A stretch of DNA of 64,000 bases from Oegoconia quadripuncta (lineage: Eukaryota > Arthropoda > Insecta > Lepidoptera > Autostichidae). Made by a program: the position numbers and the translations under genes. The stretch is taken from assembly GCA_949316235.1 (NCBI GenBank), contig OX438751.1, positions 8,580,413 to 8,644,412 on the forward strand, written 5' to 3'. Position 1 is the first letter of the stretch. Every line of letters begins with the position of its first letter. The notes beneath the pieces are model-generated. The model was not told where the DNA came from. It saw nothing but the letters and a program-made list of their open reading frames with translations, and ran no database searches. Positions 12,401 to 24,400 of this stretch are shown here, piece after piece.

Positions 12401-15400
12401 TATAATCTTTAATTTTCCTCTGTAAGTAGTTATTGACTACCAAATCTATAACAAATTCTCTAGAGTGCAATTCTTTAAACCGTCTTTGCCTATAAATTTA
12501 CAAACCCATAATATTTGGAAACACTCAATTAAACTGCATGTGTTGACCTAATTTAGTATTTATAATTTCAATTTCAATTGTCTTTACATCATCGACTTGA
12601 AGGTCACTGACACAGGTAACGTGTCTGCACATTGATAGTGTCTGCTTACTGCAATGTAAATAATTGTATAACATACCTAACTGAAATAGGTAAATGCAAG
12701 TAATTATTCATTACTAAGTTTCTCAAAATGACAAAGTTCTGCAATTACACGAAGCAAAATGAGAACTCATTTCATCATTATAGACATATTCGAACTCTTT
12801 GAATTTGGTAAAATTTTTAAAAGAATCCAAAAATGAAATTAATGCTTCAAGTTTCAAATAAAAACTATATTTAAATTGATGTTCTCTTTATTTTATTGTA
12901 TTTTGGTATCTAATAGTCATTGATTCAAAATAATATAAATCTTTATGTTCATACACTATCCTTGTTCGCGTAGTATAGCTGAGAATACTCAGTATTAGTA
13001 ACTTGCCCAGTATAGGTACACAGTAAAGATACCATAATTATAAAACATCGGAACTTGTAACACTTAGTTAAGAGATAGCTACATAGTTATGTATTTGCGT
13101 CAATATCATAATATTTCAAAAATGTTAGTTAATTTTAAATATGTTAGTATTCGTATTATAAGCATTATTCAAAAGAAAATATATAACTAACAACGGGATG
13201 GTATTAATTGAAGATATGTAAAAATAAATGTTATACATAAAAGTTAGTAAATTATCGGTGAAAATTTAAGTACGTTACCTATAATTTCTTCAATGGGTAT
13301 GTACGCTTGATATGATATTGTATAAGATATTTCGTACCCTACTGTGCAGTGTTTTATCTAGCCGTGTAACGCAAGCAACCTTAACGAATACCTAAATCAA
13401 ACAGGTTAAGTAAGGAGTAGTTACTACCCAAAACAAATAGTCAATTATTTAGAAATATTTATAAATATGTAAAATGTTAATAAATCGTAACATAATAATA
13501 TTTCAAACAGTAATAATTATGTTATAGTTTTTAGTATCTAGACGTTAAAAAATTCTATTCGTAAATTCTATTAGGTTTATTATTAGGTATTAGGTTAGGT
13601 ACTCGAAGTGCGTTTTTATTTTAAATGGGTAATTAATAGTTGTAACATTAATTTATTTGTTAAAATAAAATGATAATCAAAGTCATTGTCGGCTTTTAAA
13701 GCTATAAAACTATAATAAGTTTGGTGATTAAGTCGAAATTATACCTTTTATTATAAGTAGAAAAACAAACACATTTAAAAGCAATAATAATGATTTTTCA
13801 TTACTCAGGATACATGTAATTAAAATAAATAAATATATAATTTTGGACATTTATCTAGTTCCAAACTCAAAGCCTGTAATTACAGATACTAAATAGTGGA
13901 TTAAAATACTACATAAATATTTATATAAACATCCATGACTCAGGAATAAATGTTTGTAATTCATCACCCAAATATTTTATCGCGGGATTCGAAGCCGCAA
14001 CCCTTGAATTTGTAGGCAGGGTCACTAACCACTATACCTATCGGTCGTGAATTACAGCATAATAGGTTCTTTATAAATTGCATTATGATTGCATAGGTAG
14101 CTAATAGGTACATGCACAAATATGTTATCATCGAGAGGTGTAAATATGATATTATGATGACATTGAGCAAAGGTATTGTTTTACATTATGTGCCGCATCG
14201 GACACTCACCCAAATGACATCCGATTCATACCTATGGGTTAGGCTATAATTATTATAATAGTGTATTTCAGAGAGGTATTTGTTATACCTATGTTATAAA
14301 TTAATGATCAGACATATTAAAATAATTAAACCTGTCTGGGTACACACATATAATGCACATAATATGGCATTTTCTCTTAGTCTGTGCGATGTGAATATCA
14401 GGGAGATCCCTTTTTAGGAATGAAATACTTTCTGTAATTATATTGATTTCATATAGGTAGTTACTAAGAAATTGTCAACATGCGCATAGCACTACAACTC
14501 ATTGGATTGTACACTTTAAAAATAACAAATTTGCTTATCAAAAATAGGTACTTAATTTATGTAAATAATCAATGTAAAATCAAATTCTATACTATGTGTG
14601 CACATTGGAAAATTAAATTGTCCGCGGCAATAAAAAAGAATATTAACTTACAGTGTCATTTTTCAATATCACTCACACTTTTTTATCATTGGCGTTGGGC
14701 ATGGGCACACAATATTATGCACCAGTGGGCAGCGAGGCAACGTCCTCCTGCATTGGCTCCAACATCGTCCAGATCGCCCATAAAATCTCTTCTCCAAATC
14801 TGGATGCAATCAACTCCCGGCACCCACAAAAATAGTATTGAAGTAGAGCTCTTCCACTTCCACGAACCATGGTTACTCTACTCATGTCCGATTTGCTTTT
14901 AGCCCTTATTTCAGTTTCAAAAATTTTTACTCCATTTGTATTTTGTAATAAACAAACAGTACTTTCTTTAAAAAAAAATATATAATGCACAGGGCTGCCT
15001 ATATAGAAGGCAGCACTGGCAGGGTCGCCATGCAATGTGGGGATCAGGAGGAGCAGTAAATGAAATGCACAACTTGGTGATACGCGTATAATATTATAAA
15101 TACCACAGAGCAGAAATTTAAACGCCACATTAAAGAAACTCTGTGTAAGAAGGGTTATTACAGGATAGATGATTATTTAGGCGATAGGGAGGTCTGGTGT
15201 TAGCTGGTCGTTATGTTAATTGCTATTGTTTTGTAATATGTAATATTAAAATGTAATATTATTGTAAAGATGGAAACAAATTGAAAAGATGTGTTGTTGC
15301 GGAGTTTCTTGTCGCTTCTTCTCCCTAACCATAACACCTTGTGAAGCGATGTAGTTAAAAAAAGAAAAATAGCATGTTGACTTTCAATAAGTGATATTTT

Positions 15401-18400
15401 TGTATCCTACATTGAATAAAATATTTTTGATTTTGATTTTGTTGATAATAAAATAGTAAAAATACTTGCAAAGTTTGGTCAAGGTGTAGCAAATAGTACA
15501 CTATGAAAAATACAAAACGAATATATAATATTATTTCACTTCCGGGTTCCGGGTTATTTCTGAATCTAAATTATCTGAATCTATCCTGCTCTGACTGGAA
15601 AGCTTGCTCGTATTTAACCAAAGGAGACAAAAATTACCGGATTAAGAGATACTTCCGACATCGTCTTCCATCCGATGACATCATAAAACATGGGGTTGGG
15701 TTCCAATCCACAATTTCTTTTGCCTTTTTTCCAGTGTCTCGTTTACTGCACTCTAACCCAAAGTTTTATTAGTACCACCTCTGAACTCAATATAAAAGTT
15801 TTTTTGTGTATAATTGATAAAGTTATGACTCTCTATCTCAGTAGTTCCAAACTATATTTAACCAGAGACACTTTCCTAATTTTTTCCTTAGAGCAAAAAT
15901 AATTATATTGTGTAAATATTTCATTAACACTAGGGTTTATCTCTATAAATTAATTGATAAACAAATGAATACCCATAAAATGACTGGTATGCATGCATAT
16001 TCTATAAATCATGTTTTAGCACTCACTATGGGTCGCTGTTCGCAAATAATCATCATCTCAGCCCATAAACATCCCACTGCAGGGATATAGGCCTTCCCTC
16101 GTACAATGAAGGAGTATGGGCCATAGTCCACCACGCTGGCCCAATGCGGGTTGGGACTTCACATGCCTTAGAATTTTTATTTCTCAGCCATGCAGGTTTC
16201 CTCGCGATGTTTTCGAGCAGTCGGATAAATGCACATAAGTATTTAAATTAAACTCATTGGTACATGCCTGCCTGGGAGTCAAACCCGCCACCGACGTTCG
16301 CAAATAATAATAATATTAAATTTATTTATTCAGTAAAGTAATAAACAAAACAGATCTACTTATATGATGTGTCTTAGCGTTAGGCTAAAAGGTAAAGTTT
16401 TGCCTTGTATTTTAGGATAGACTTACTCTTCCGACTCAATCAGATTGGACAGTAAAGAGCTATGTATCCATAAAACCAACTAATACATAAACATCAGTTT
16501 ATTTGACATCACACCAAGAATTTTGTAAATATTTACAAAAACGAAATATAGTAAATACACAAATACAAATTAAAAAATAATAAATATGTGAAACACACAT
16601 TTACAAATAAAAAATCGTGTTAGATTAAATTATATGATCAGTTAGAGTTATCATTATTTTTCAAGTATAAAATATTACAGTGTAATTTCATGTTGTAATC
16701 TTCTTCAGGGTTGGCAAAAATCACGACCTTTTATTATAATTAAATAAATTAAAAAAATTTAAACAGATGTAAATTCTTATTTGATATATATTTTACTTAC
16801 AACATTGAATTTATATGCAGGCTCTAAAAAATTAATACCATGAAGGAGACTGCATAAGTACCTACTTATTAAGAAGGACACTTATCAAGACAAGTTGTCT
16901 TGATAAGTCTTTAAATTGTAATTGTTAAAAACTTTGAAGAATAAATTATTATAAAATAAATATGAATTCAGCAGTGGATGTTCTGTAGCTAACATGATGA
17001 TGAAGAAATATGAATTACTAACATGATTCTCTTTCATGTTTTGCTAACCACCTGTTACAATTAAAATTATAAAACTAATAATAATTATGCAATACACTTG
17101 TAGTTTATGACATGTTTATTTCGTTAACTTTTTTATTTTATAAAAAAATCACATGATTTAAATCACGAATTGTTGTATTGACAATATTTGACGACCGATT
17201 GGTGTAGTGGGTAGTGACCCTGCCTGCGAACTATTGCAGGTTCGAATCCCGAAATAATTATCTGATGATTACGAATTTGTTCCCGTGTCAGGTATGTTTA
17301 TAAATATGAGATAGATATTCCAGGACGATGATATACACATCAGCTTTAGAAGTCATCACTGGACTTAAGCCTCTCCCATGGCGCGATTTGCATCGCTTCC
17401 CATCGTTTTCCATTGGAGGATTTGCCCTAATCGCCACGCTTGGGCACATGGTTTGGCTATCGCAGATTTCACATGATTCCTTAGTTGCCTTTTACGACAC
17501 CCACGGGAAAAGGCGGTTCTACTTTGCCGGGAACCACACGGGCAAAGCAACATTACCTAGATTTTTACATTATATAGAACGACGACGTACAGTTACCAGT
17601 TGAATCTGTCGAGCGAGATATTTATTCTATTATTCCAGAAGTAAATTCCACAGAAGTGATATAGTTAATAATTATTAGGCATGTTGCGCGGTAAGGAAAT
17701 ATAGTACTTCCTACGCGGTTTCCTTCCGTTTCAATCAAGTCTTAACATTGTAACTCAATCTCGGTCATATTGCTAATGCATATTTGCTACATGAATCACG
17801 TTGTTCTGCTGATAACGACCTATGGTTAGGGGAGAACTAACCCCATTTAGTAGCCGATTTCTGACTATGAAAGAAAAATCGACCATTTTTGCGCTCTGTT
17901 CTGATTACTTGCGATTATCATGGCAGTAGGTATAACCACAGAACTCCCGTATTTCAGAATGTTGCTCAAGCGTAGATCTGCGCTTGAGCATGGTTAGAAA
18001 AACATGCCGCTATACAAGTTACATAATGCTGTCCCTTTTTAACTGTCTTCAAGCGGAAATCTAAGCTTGAGTAACATTCTGAAATACTGAAATACGCGGA
18101 GATTTACACAAATAATTTTAAAGCCGAGTATCTTAGGCCCTTATTAATAAACCATTCTCAAGATTGAGATGACCTTAACTTGACGTTTGAGAATCTGTTA
18201 CTAATATTAAAACAGTATAAAAAAATGGTATTGCGTCTGTGACGCGATTTCAATCTTAAGATCGATTTATTATTACAGCTCTTAGGCCCGTATTAATAAA
18301 CCATGCACAATATTGAGAACAGTCTTGTGACCGGTTTCAAGTAAACGTGTTGATTAATAAACTGAACATGAGACCTGAAAAGCACGTGCTTACTCAAGCA

Positions 18401-21400
18401 GTACTCACTTGAGAGTTTCACGTATTAATAAACGGAACTCAAGACTATCATTCATTCGCCGCTGAGGCGAATATTTGAAAGTGACCTCAAGATTGGTTTA
18501 TAAATTAGCACGGAGCTTGAAATAGCGTCAACTTCTTAAAACGCATCTCGGGTGATACAGCCTCAAGACTTGTATTGAGATTGGTTTATTAATACGGGCC
18601 TTAGCTTGGTTGGATTTATTTTATTTATTTAGAAAAGTGCATTCTTGAGCTAAGATGTGGCAGACAAATAAACACTTTAAAACACTCCTCTTGGGTCGGG
18701 TGTTAAAAAAGTAATTATTAGTTAACTGGACGTGGGGAATACGTAGAACCACTTCATTATAACGTTGATAGACCCTATAATAAGGGGAGATCTAAATGAA
18801 TGATTACATCATCAAGCAATGATTGGGTATGGGACACATGACTCATTATTAAATATTAACCTACGGCGTTGCCTTTATTGCACTGACATGCCAAACGTTG
18901 TTGTCGTAGTTCTTATTTAATGGTGCTAAGGAAAAAAATTGAACTAAAGTCTCGCTTGACTCGCACGCTACGACTGTAAACTATATGGAGATCGTTTTGT
19001 GATAATTGGGTATTATTATAAATTGTTCTTTAGTGTGATTTGTAGTCCAAGGTTGTGAACTCGGCGGCGCTCGTGTATACCTTCACCAGGTTCTGCCTAC
19101 GTGGATTTTTTTATATTATCCTTGGATAACATCCGTTCTACTATGTCTGTGGAAAAAATAATCTCTATTTTGATGCTCCTTGATGACGTGAAATATTAGA
19201 CACCGACTCACTTTCGCATTTATTATATTAGCGATAATAAGAAATGTTATTTTGTCAACAGGTACATGCCGACACGGTTATGGGGCTTCAGTGGTCACGT
19301 CCAGACGATTCTCCATAGTCTTATAGGACGAGTGAGGTGCCCCTGGCCGATAGGTGGTCGAATATCCCTGGTTCTCCCTGATAAGTCTACCCTCACCTAT
19401 GACCTGTACGAACCAGTGGGATCTGAACATCTAGGTAATGTTATAGATTTTATGGTCTGTTAAGTATTCTTTTCAAGTGGCCCATCGACATCGGCATTTG
19501 AACACATCGATGTTTATTACTTCTTCGTCCGCTCCGTCTAATGTATACCAGCTAATATACGTTTAAAAAAAATACCGCCAAATAATCTGGAAATCTGAGC
19601 AAATCAATTATTATTTTTTACTTGAAAGGCATCATTGAAAAAGTACGGGTAGGAATTTAATGGAGAGAGAGATATGCTTATGTAAAATTACAACAATCAA
19701 AGTAAATAGTTTACAAATAGATATAAATTCAGCGTCTAACCAGTTCAACTGTTTTCTTTAAAAATTCTATACCACATTATTCGTTTTATGTGATTTTGAA
19801 GGAATACTTTATTAGTTGTATATCTGACAAAGTCACTAGCAATAGCTAGTCTAAAATATCAATAAATTTGATCAAATACATTATGAAGTCAAGCATGGCG
19901 TAATGGTTATACTGATAGACGGCCGATTCGTTTTATAGCGCGTGAACCTCATTCTGGTATGTATATTAACTCGGTAACTCACTTGTCAATAAATAACAAA
20001 GAGGTTGGTAGGCGAAAACCGGTGCGTGTTTGGTTACACTTAGTGGCTGAATAACCGATAAACGTAACACTGCAGGGCTAGAGTAATGAAATGTAATCTG
20101 AAAATAACGTTCTTTCGTTTGGCAACTAACACTAGTCCAATCTATACAATAGCAATCTTCGCAAAATAAATATATATCACTGTTTGAGAAAAATTACCCA
20201 TAAATCGCTCGATTTCGGTACACTTACTTATTTTAATTGTTATTAGTAGTTTGAATGGGTAAGTAGGAGCAATTTAGGTACTCGTTTGGATGTTACCAAA
20301 GGCCAATGCATACACATGATTTCCACCATACTAATAATATAAATGCTAAAGTCTGTCCGTCCGGCTTTCACGCCTAAACCGCTGAACAGGCTAAAAAATT
20401 CCGCGATAAAATAAATCCAGGCGGGTGAAACTCCGGGCCGAAACCTAACTTATTTATAAATAATAATAAACGGTTTATGACGACTTTCTTCTGTTATCGA
20501 GTATATAGGTGTACAATCGGTTTTTAAATCAATCAATTAGGTAATTGATTGTCAGCACCTTCGGAATCTGAAACATCTGTCTTATACTGTGCGTGATAAA
20601 TCGTAATGAATGAGTTGAATGACTCATTTATTACGATTTAATTAGATAATAAAATTTTCATGTTATTATGCTGGTAGGTACCTATGTCATAAACAAGCAG
20701 AGCATAGGTAGAAGCTTAACAAGATTACATCATATTGAAATAAATCTTTAATATGTTACTTGTAAGGCGCAGAATTATGTAATCTCTTTTGATTCTGGCA
20801 GTAGGTCTCCCCGCAACATAAGTCAGATCAAATTCCGTTGGCCCGATGCAGGGCGCATGTGAATTTCAGAATGGTCTTGTTTTAGTGCCCATAATAGTTT
20901 CTTGTAAATATTATTTGTGTAGGCACTTGTATTTTGTTCAGGAATAAAGTTATTTTATCAATATTAATTGATAGTCTAGGTACCCTATATGAATATTTTA
21001 ATGCTCGTATGTATTATTTTAACAAAATATCATAGACCCGTTTGCCTCTATGCAGGGTTCCGTAGTAAAGCCATGATTCGCCATGTCCGTGTATATCACA
21101 GCCATTTTACGAAATAAATAAATATTGCGGATACTTACACCAATGATGTAGTCCCAAACTAAGCAAAGCTTGTACTATGGATATTAGATAACGGATAAAC
21201 ATACATTAATATTTATATAAACATCCATGATTCGGGAATAGGTAAATACAATACAAATACACACGTATTCATCACACAAACATTTAATGTGAAATTGGGC
21301 ATAGTTGGTTATACTACATAGCCGAATGAAAAAGACGCAACACTATGCAAGATGCGCCCACGTCTTGCTTGTCACGGGCTCTTTGTCGAGTAGTCTGGAT

Positions 21401-24400
21401 CGGTACTTCCCCGCAGTCGGTTGCATCGAGATAATTCTATACAATAACGATGTTTAAATCAGATGGTCTGGATTTTACTATAATGGGGGTAATTTTCTTA
21501 GCTCATTGTGTAGGTTGTCGTTGAATAAGATGTCCATACATGGACAAAAATGGGTCAGCCATGAAAGGAAGAAATCGTTCAGTCACCAGCGGGCTTGGTA
21601 GTTGACAGTAGAGTTTTACAGTAACATACTTAAACATTGTATAATTAACGTTATCTTTGCTAAGAATTCTCTACTAGTTTCCGAGTAATAGTTAACCAAC
21701 TTGTAGTAGTAGTATGTAGTTGGGTCTAGAAACTCCATACAAATTGACATGAGTAAACAGCAAATGTGTTGGTATTTTAATGCGTGTATTCTGATTGCGG
21801 AACCCTATTGTGCATGCCCGACGCACTTGGGCCGGTTTTTTGGCGGTTCATTTATTGAAGGGGTTGGTTCGGACCGGATGGGTAAAACTGGCTCGTTACC
21901 TTGACTGAGATACAACTAGAAAGGAGAAATTAATTTACATCTTATAAACTAAATAACATAGTGTACGATGTCGTCGATATATATTTTTTCAACTGCTTTT
22001 ATAATGAGAAATCTGTCGCGGATGAGGACGGTGCAGGCAAGAGTATAACGCGACTGTGAGTCTACTGTGAGTTCACGTGGACGATACACGTTACAGGAAT
22101 CTATCGGTAATGCTGCTTGTTGCCGATGCGAATGACACTAATTGAACGATAGTTTACTATAACGAGAGTGTTTGCATGAGCTCACGGTATCCTCACTATA
22201 GTTGATGAGACCTTGTTTTCTCTATTGACCGCGCAGGAACAGACAATTTTGAACGAAGGATTAAGTATAGTCATGTTATTTTGTAAAGGAAGAGGTATGA
22301 AAGCCGAAGGTCAGACAAGTGAACAAGTGACTTCTAAAACACAATTAACTTTTTATAGTAATAGGCCCTACCCATACCTATTACATTTCGACAATAATTA
22401 TATCATTTTCATTACTAATCTACATTCATAAGATTTCAAAAAATATACTTACATAACGCACGTTTCTGTAACGTAAATTTTTTATGAATGCTAAAGTTGT
22501 AGGTACGTAGTTATATTATTATATTGTTATGCACGTGGCGCATATTTTTTATCGACCTTTCTCCATTTTCGAGTCTATTAGAGACAGATTCAAATAGCAC
22601 GATTTGAATCAATACCAAAAAGAAACCCTGGAACATATTCTGTTCACGTCACAGGTAGAACACATTTTCCCTGTAGTGCAACAACTAAAACTTAACCTAG
22701 CACTGTATCTAGCCAACGCTTAGCTATGTTACCCTCGTTGATCCCTCCCTTTCCTTAGAAGTTACTGCAAATTTCTAGGATCAGTGTAATTGACACCGGA
22801 TAAAGTCGTCAATGCCATTTCTTGCAACTTGATAGCTGAAATATTGCCATCTCTAAAGCCGAGAATGAGTTTTTTGCAAATATAGTCAAAGCTACAACTA
22901 AGAATACCAATTATAACATAGTAGGTATCTACAGGTCCAATGTAGACGTAAGCCATCTTCGAGCGCGCCAGCGCCAAACCGATTAGGAATCGAAGAAGCC
23001 GCCATGGCCGAAATGGCCATGGCATAATCATCATCAGGCGTAAGCCTCCACATTGGGTGATAGATTTTTGGGACCAATGTTGTTCTTCTCTTGATGACAG
23101 CCGCCTTTTACGGTTACCGCTGGAAGAGGTGGATAAGTGTAATCTATTTAACAAACTTAATTTTTTTCCGGAATTAGTTGAAAGTAATGACCTTAACTGT
23201 GGGACACACAGACGTTATGAGCAGTAGGAAATCGCCGTAAAAGTCTACTACTGGACTCGCAACATCGTTTTCCAAGAGAGGATTTTTTGTAATCGCCACA
23301 TCGGGCTAGCGGGTTGGGGATCGTAGATTTTTCTGGGAGCTCCGGACCAATGACGCTGCTGCCCATGACTGATCTATGCTGTTATGCTCATGATTGTTTA
23401 GTCGCCTATGACGACCATCATGGGAAGTGACAGATGGTTCTATTCTACTCTGGAATGGATGGAATATATGGCTGCTAAGTGCTAAACTTGCTAACTCGTT
23501 ATGTCATACTATGCAAAATTACTCGTAAAGCAGTCGTAGCTAACGTGAAACACATACTTGAGATCTATTTGTGGCTTAATATTTTGTAATTTACAGATGA
23601 CGTGACAGTGGCGATATGTCCAGGCATCGGTAACACATCGGAGAGCGTGTACATACGCACCTACGTGCATTACTCACAATGCCACGGTTACAGATGCGCT
23701 GTACTTAACCATATTGGTGCCTTAAACAGTGTTCCCGTCACTAGCGCCCGAATATTCTCATACGGTGAGTCAAATCAATACCACAGACTTACAAATAGTA
23801 GCAGATACATTAATATGCTTATGTAAAAGCCGACTCGTATCCTATGCAGCTTATGTCAACTATAGGAGATTTTTATTATATTTAAATATTGCTTGTCTCC
23901 AAACAAAATACTTACGAGTTATTAGATAAGGTATAGGTAATCTGAACCACAAAAATACAACTCATCTTTAGACATTTCCTCGTACGTCAAAGCCTAAACG
24001 TAGCTAATACTTTTATATGGAAACTGGCTAAGCTTCTTAGTCCTTATAATCGGTCTGCTACTATTTATACGTCTCTGTGATCAGTACACACACAATTATT
24101 TTATACAAGAGTAAGTTCCTCCCGCGTGGAGTTGTTTATCGTTTTGCAGTTATTACTACAAAATTCGGAATAACCTATACATATACTAAACCGATATGGT
24201 AGTCTATACATTTTAATTATATTCTTAGTAGGGTAAAGAAATGTAAACGGCGGATCAAGCAACAAAATATTATTTCTACCTTCGATCCGCCCTTTGTTGC
24301 ATGTAAATAGGTGAAACCCCGAAACGCACTTGGCAGTTTTAGTCTTATACAAATTGATATCTGGGTTTGGTTATGTATAGCTACTCTTATAATTAAATAA

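Larger units (their letters stand above)
10193..15107 (-). mobile_element. Gene-less LTR retrotransposon inserted in CR1 ORF2
   Basis: Read on the minus strand this has a complete LTR layout. The 5' LTR is 15031-15107, beginning TGTGGTAT and ending ATTGCA. A primer-binding site starting TGGCGACCCTGCCAG abuts it directly (15016-15030). A 4.7-kb interior follows, then a polypurine tract (A-run, then CGGGGGAGG, 10336-10364) and the 3' LTR (10193-10335). GAGC is duplicated at both ends (10189-10192 and 15108-15111), and removing the element restores the CR1 reading frame. I recognise no gag, protease, RT, RNase H or integrase in either strand of the AT-rich interior, so it resembles a LARD-type non-autonomous element or a strongly decayed one. 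A SINE (13908-14048) is nested inside. The 4-bp duplication would suit Ty3/gypsy, but the class is unproven. Confidence 0.75.
6974..15443 (+). mobile_element. CR1-group non-LTR retrotransposon, split by an LTR element
   Basis: A 5'-truncated element lies in intron 1 of the hydrolase gene, in the same orientation. It carries the C-terminal end of ORF1 (6974-7417) and a long ORF2 (open from 7381). At 10192 the ORF2 is interrupted by a 4.9-kb LTR insertion, and coding resumes at 15112. The joined peptide order agrees with the related fragment at 49633-50348, whose C-terminus also has KF, a basic stretch, then KGYY. The 3' UTR ends in a TTTTGA-type microsatellite (about 15425-15443), the tail type I associate with CR1 rather than poly(A)-ended Jockey elements. 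Confidence 0.8.
15444..19261. other. Remainder of hydrolase intron 1
   Basis: This is non-coding, AT-rich intron sequence containing several separately listed repeats: SINEs at 16051-16295 and 17191-17305, a dispersed repeat at 17370-17560, a foldback element at 17949-18087 and two MITEs at 18136-18600. A perfect 14-bp inverted repeat with a one-base centre lies at 16880-16908. The short open frames here are not genes. Confidence 0.6.

Noticed and set aside
14715..15128. 137-codon minus frame as a gag protein of the nested LTR element
   Set aside because: The frame begins inside the flanking CR1/LTR sequence and crosses the LTR and primer-binding site. I see no capsid or zinc-knuckle motif.
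13908..17305. tRNA genes suggested by A/B-box-like sequences
   Set aside because: The tRNA-like heads continue into SINE bodies, recur in several copies, and do not close a cloverleaf. The same applies to 30592-30885, 32225-32434 and 54835-55034.
22762..23154. 130-codon minus open frame in hydrolase intron 2
   Set aside because: No family resemblance. It overlaps palindromic repeat-like sequence and has no supporting splice or start context.
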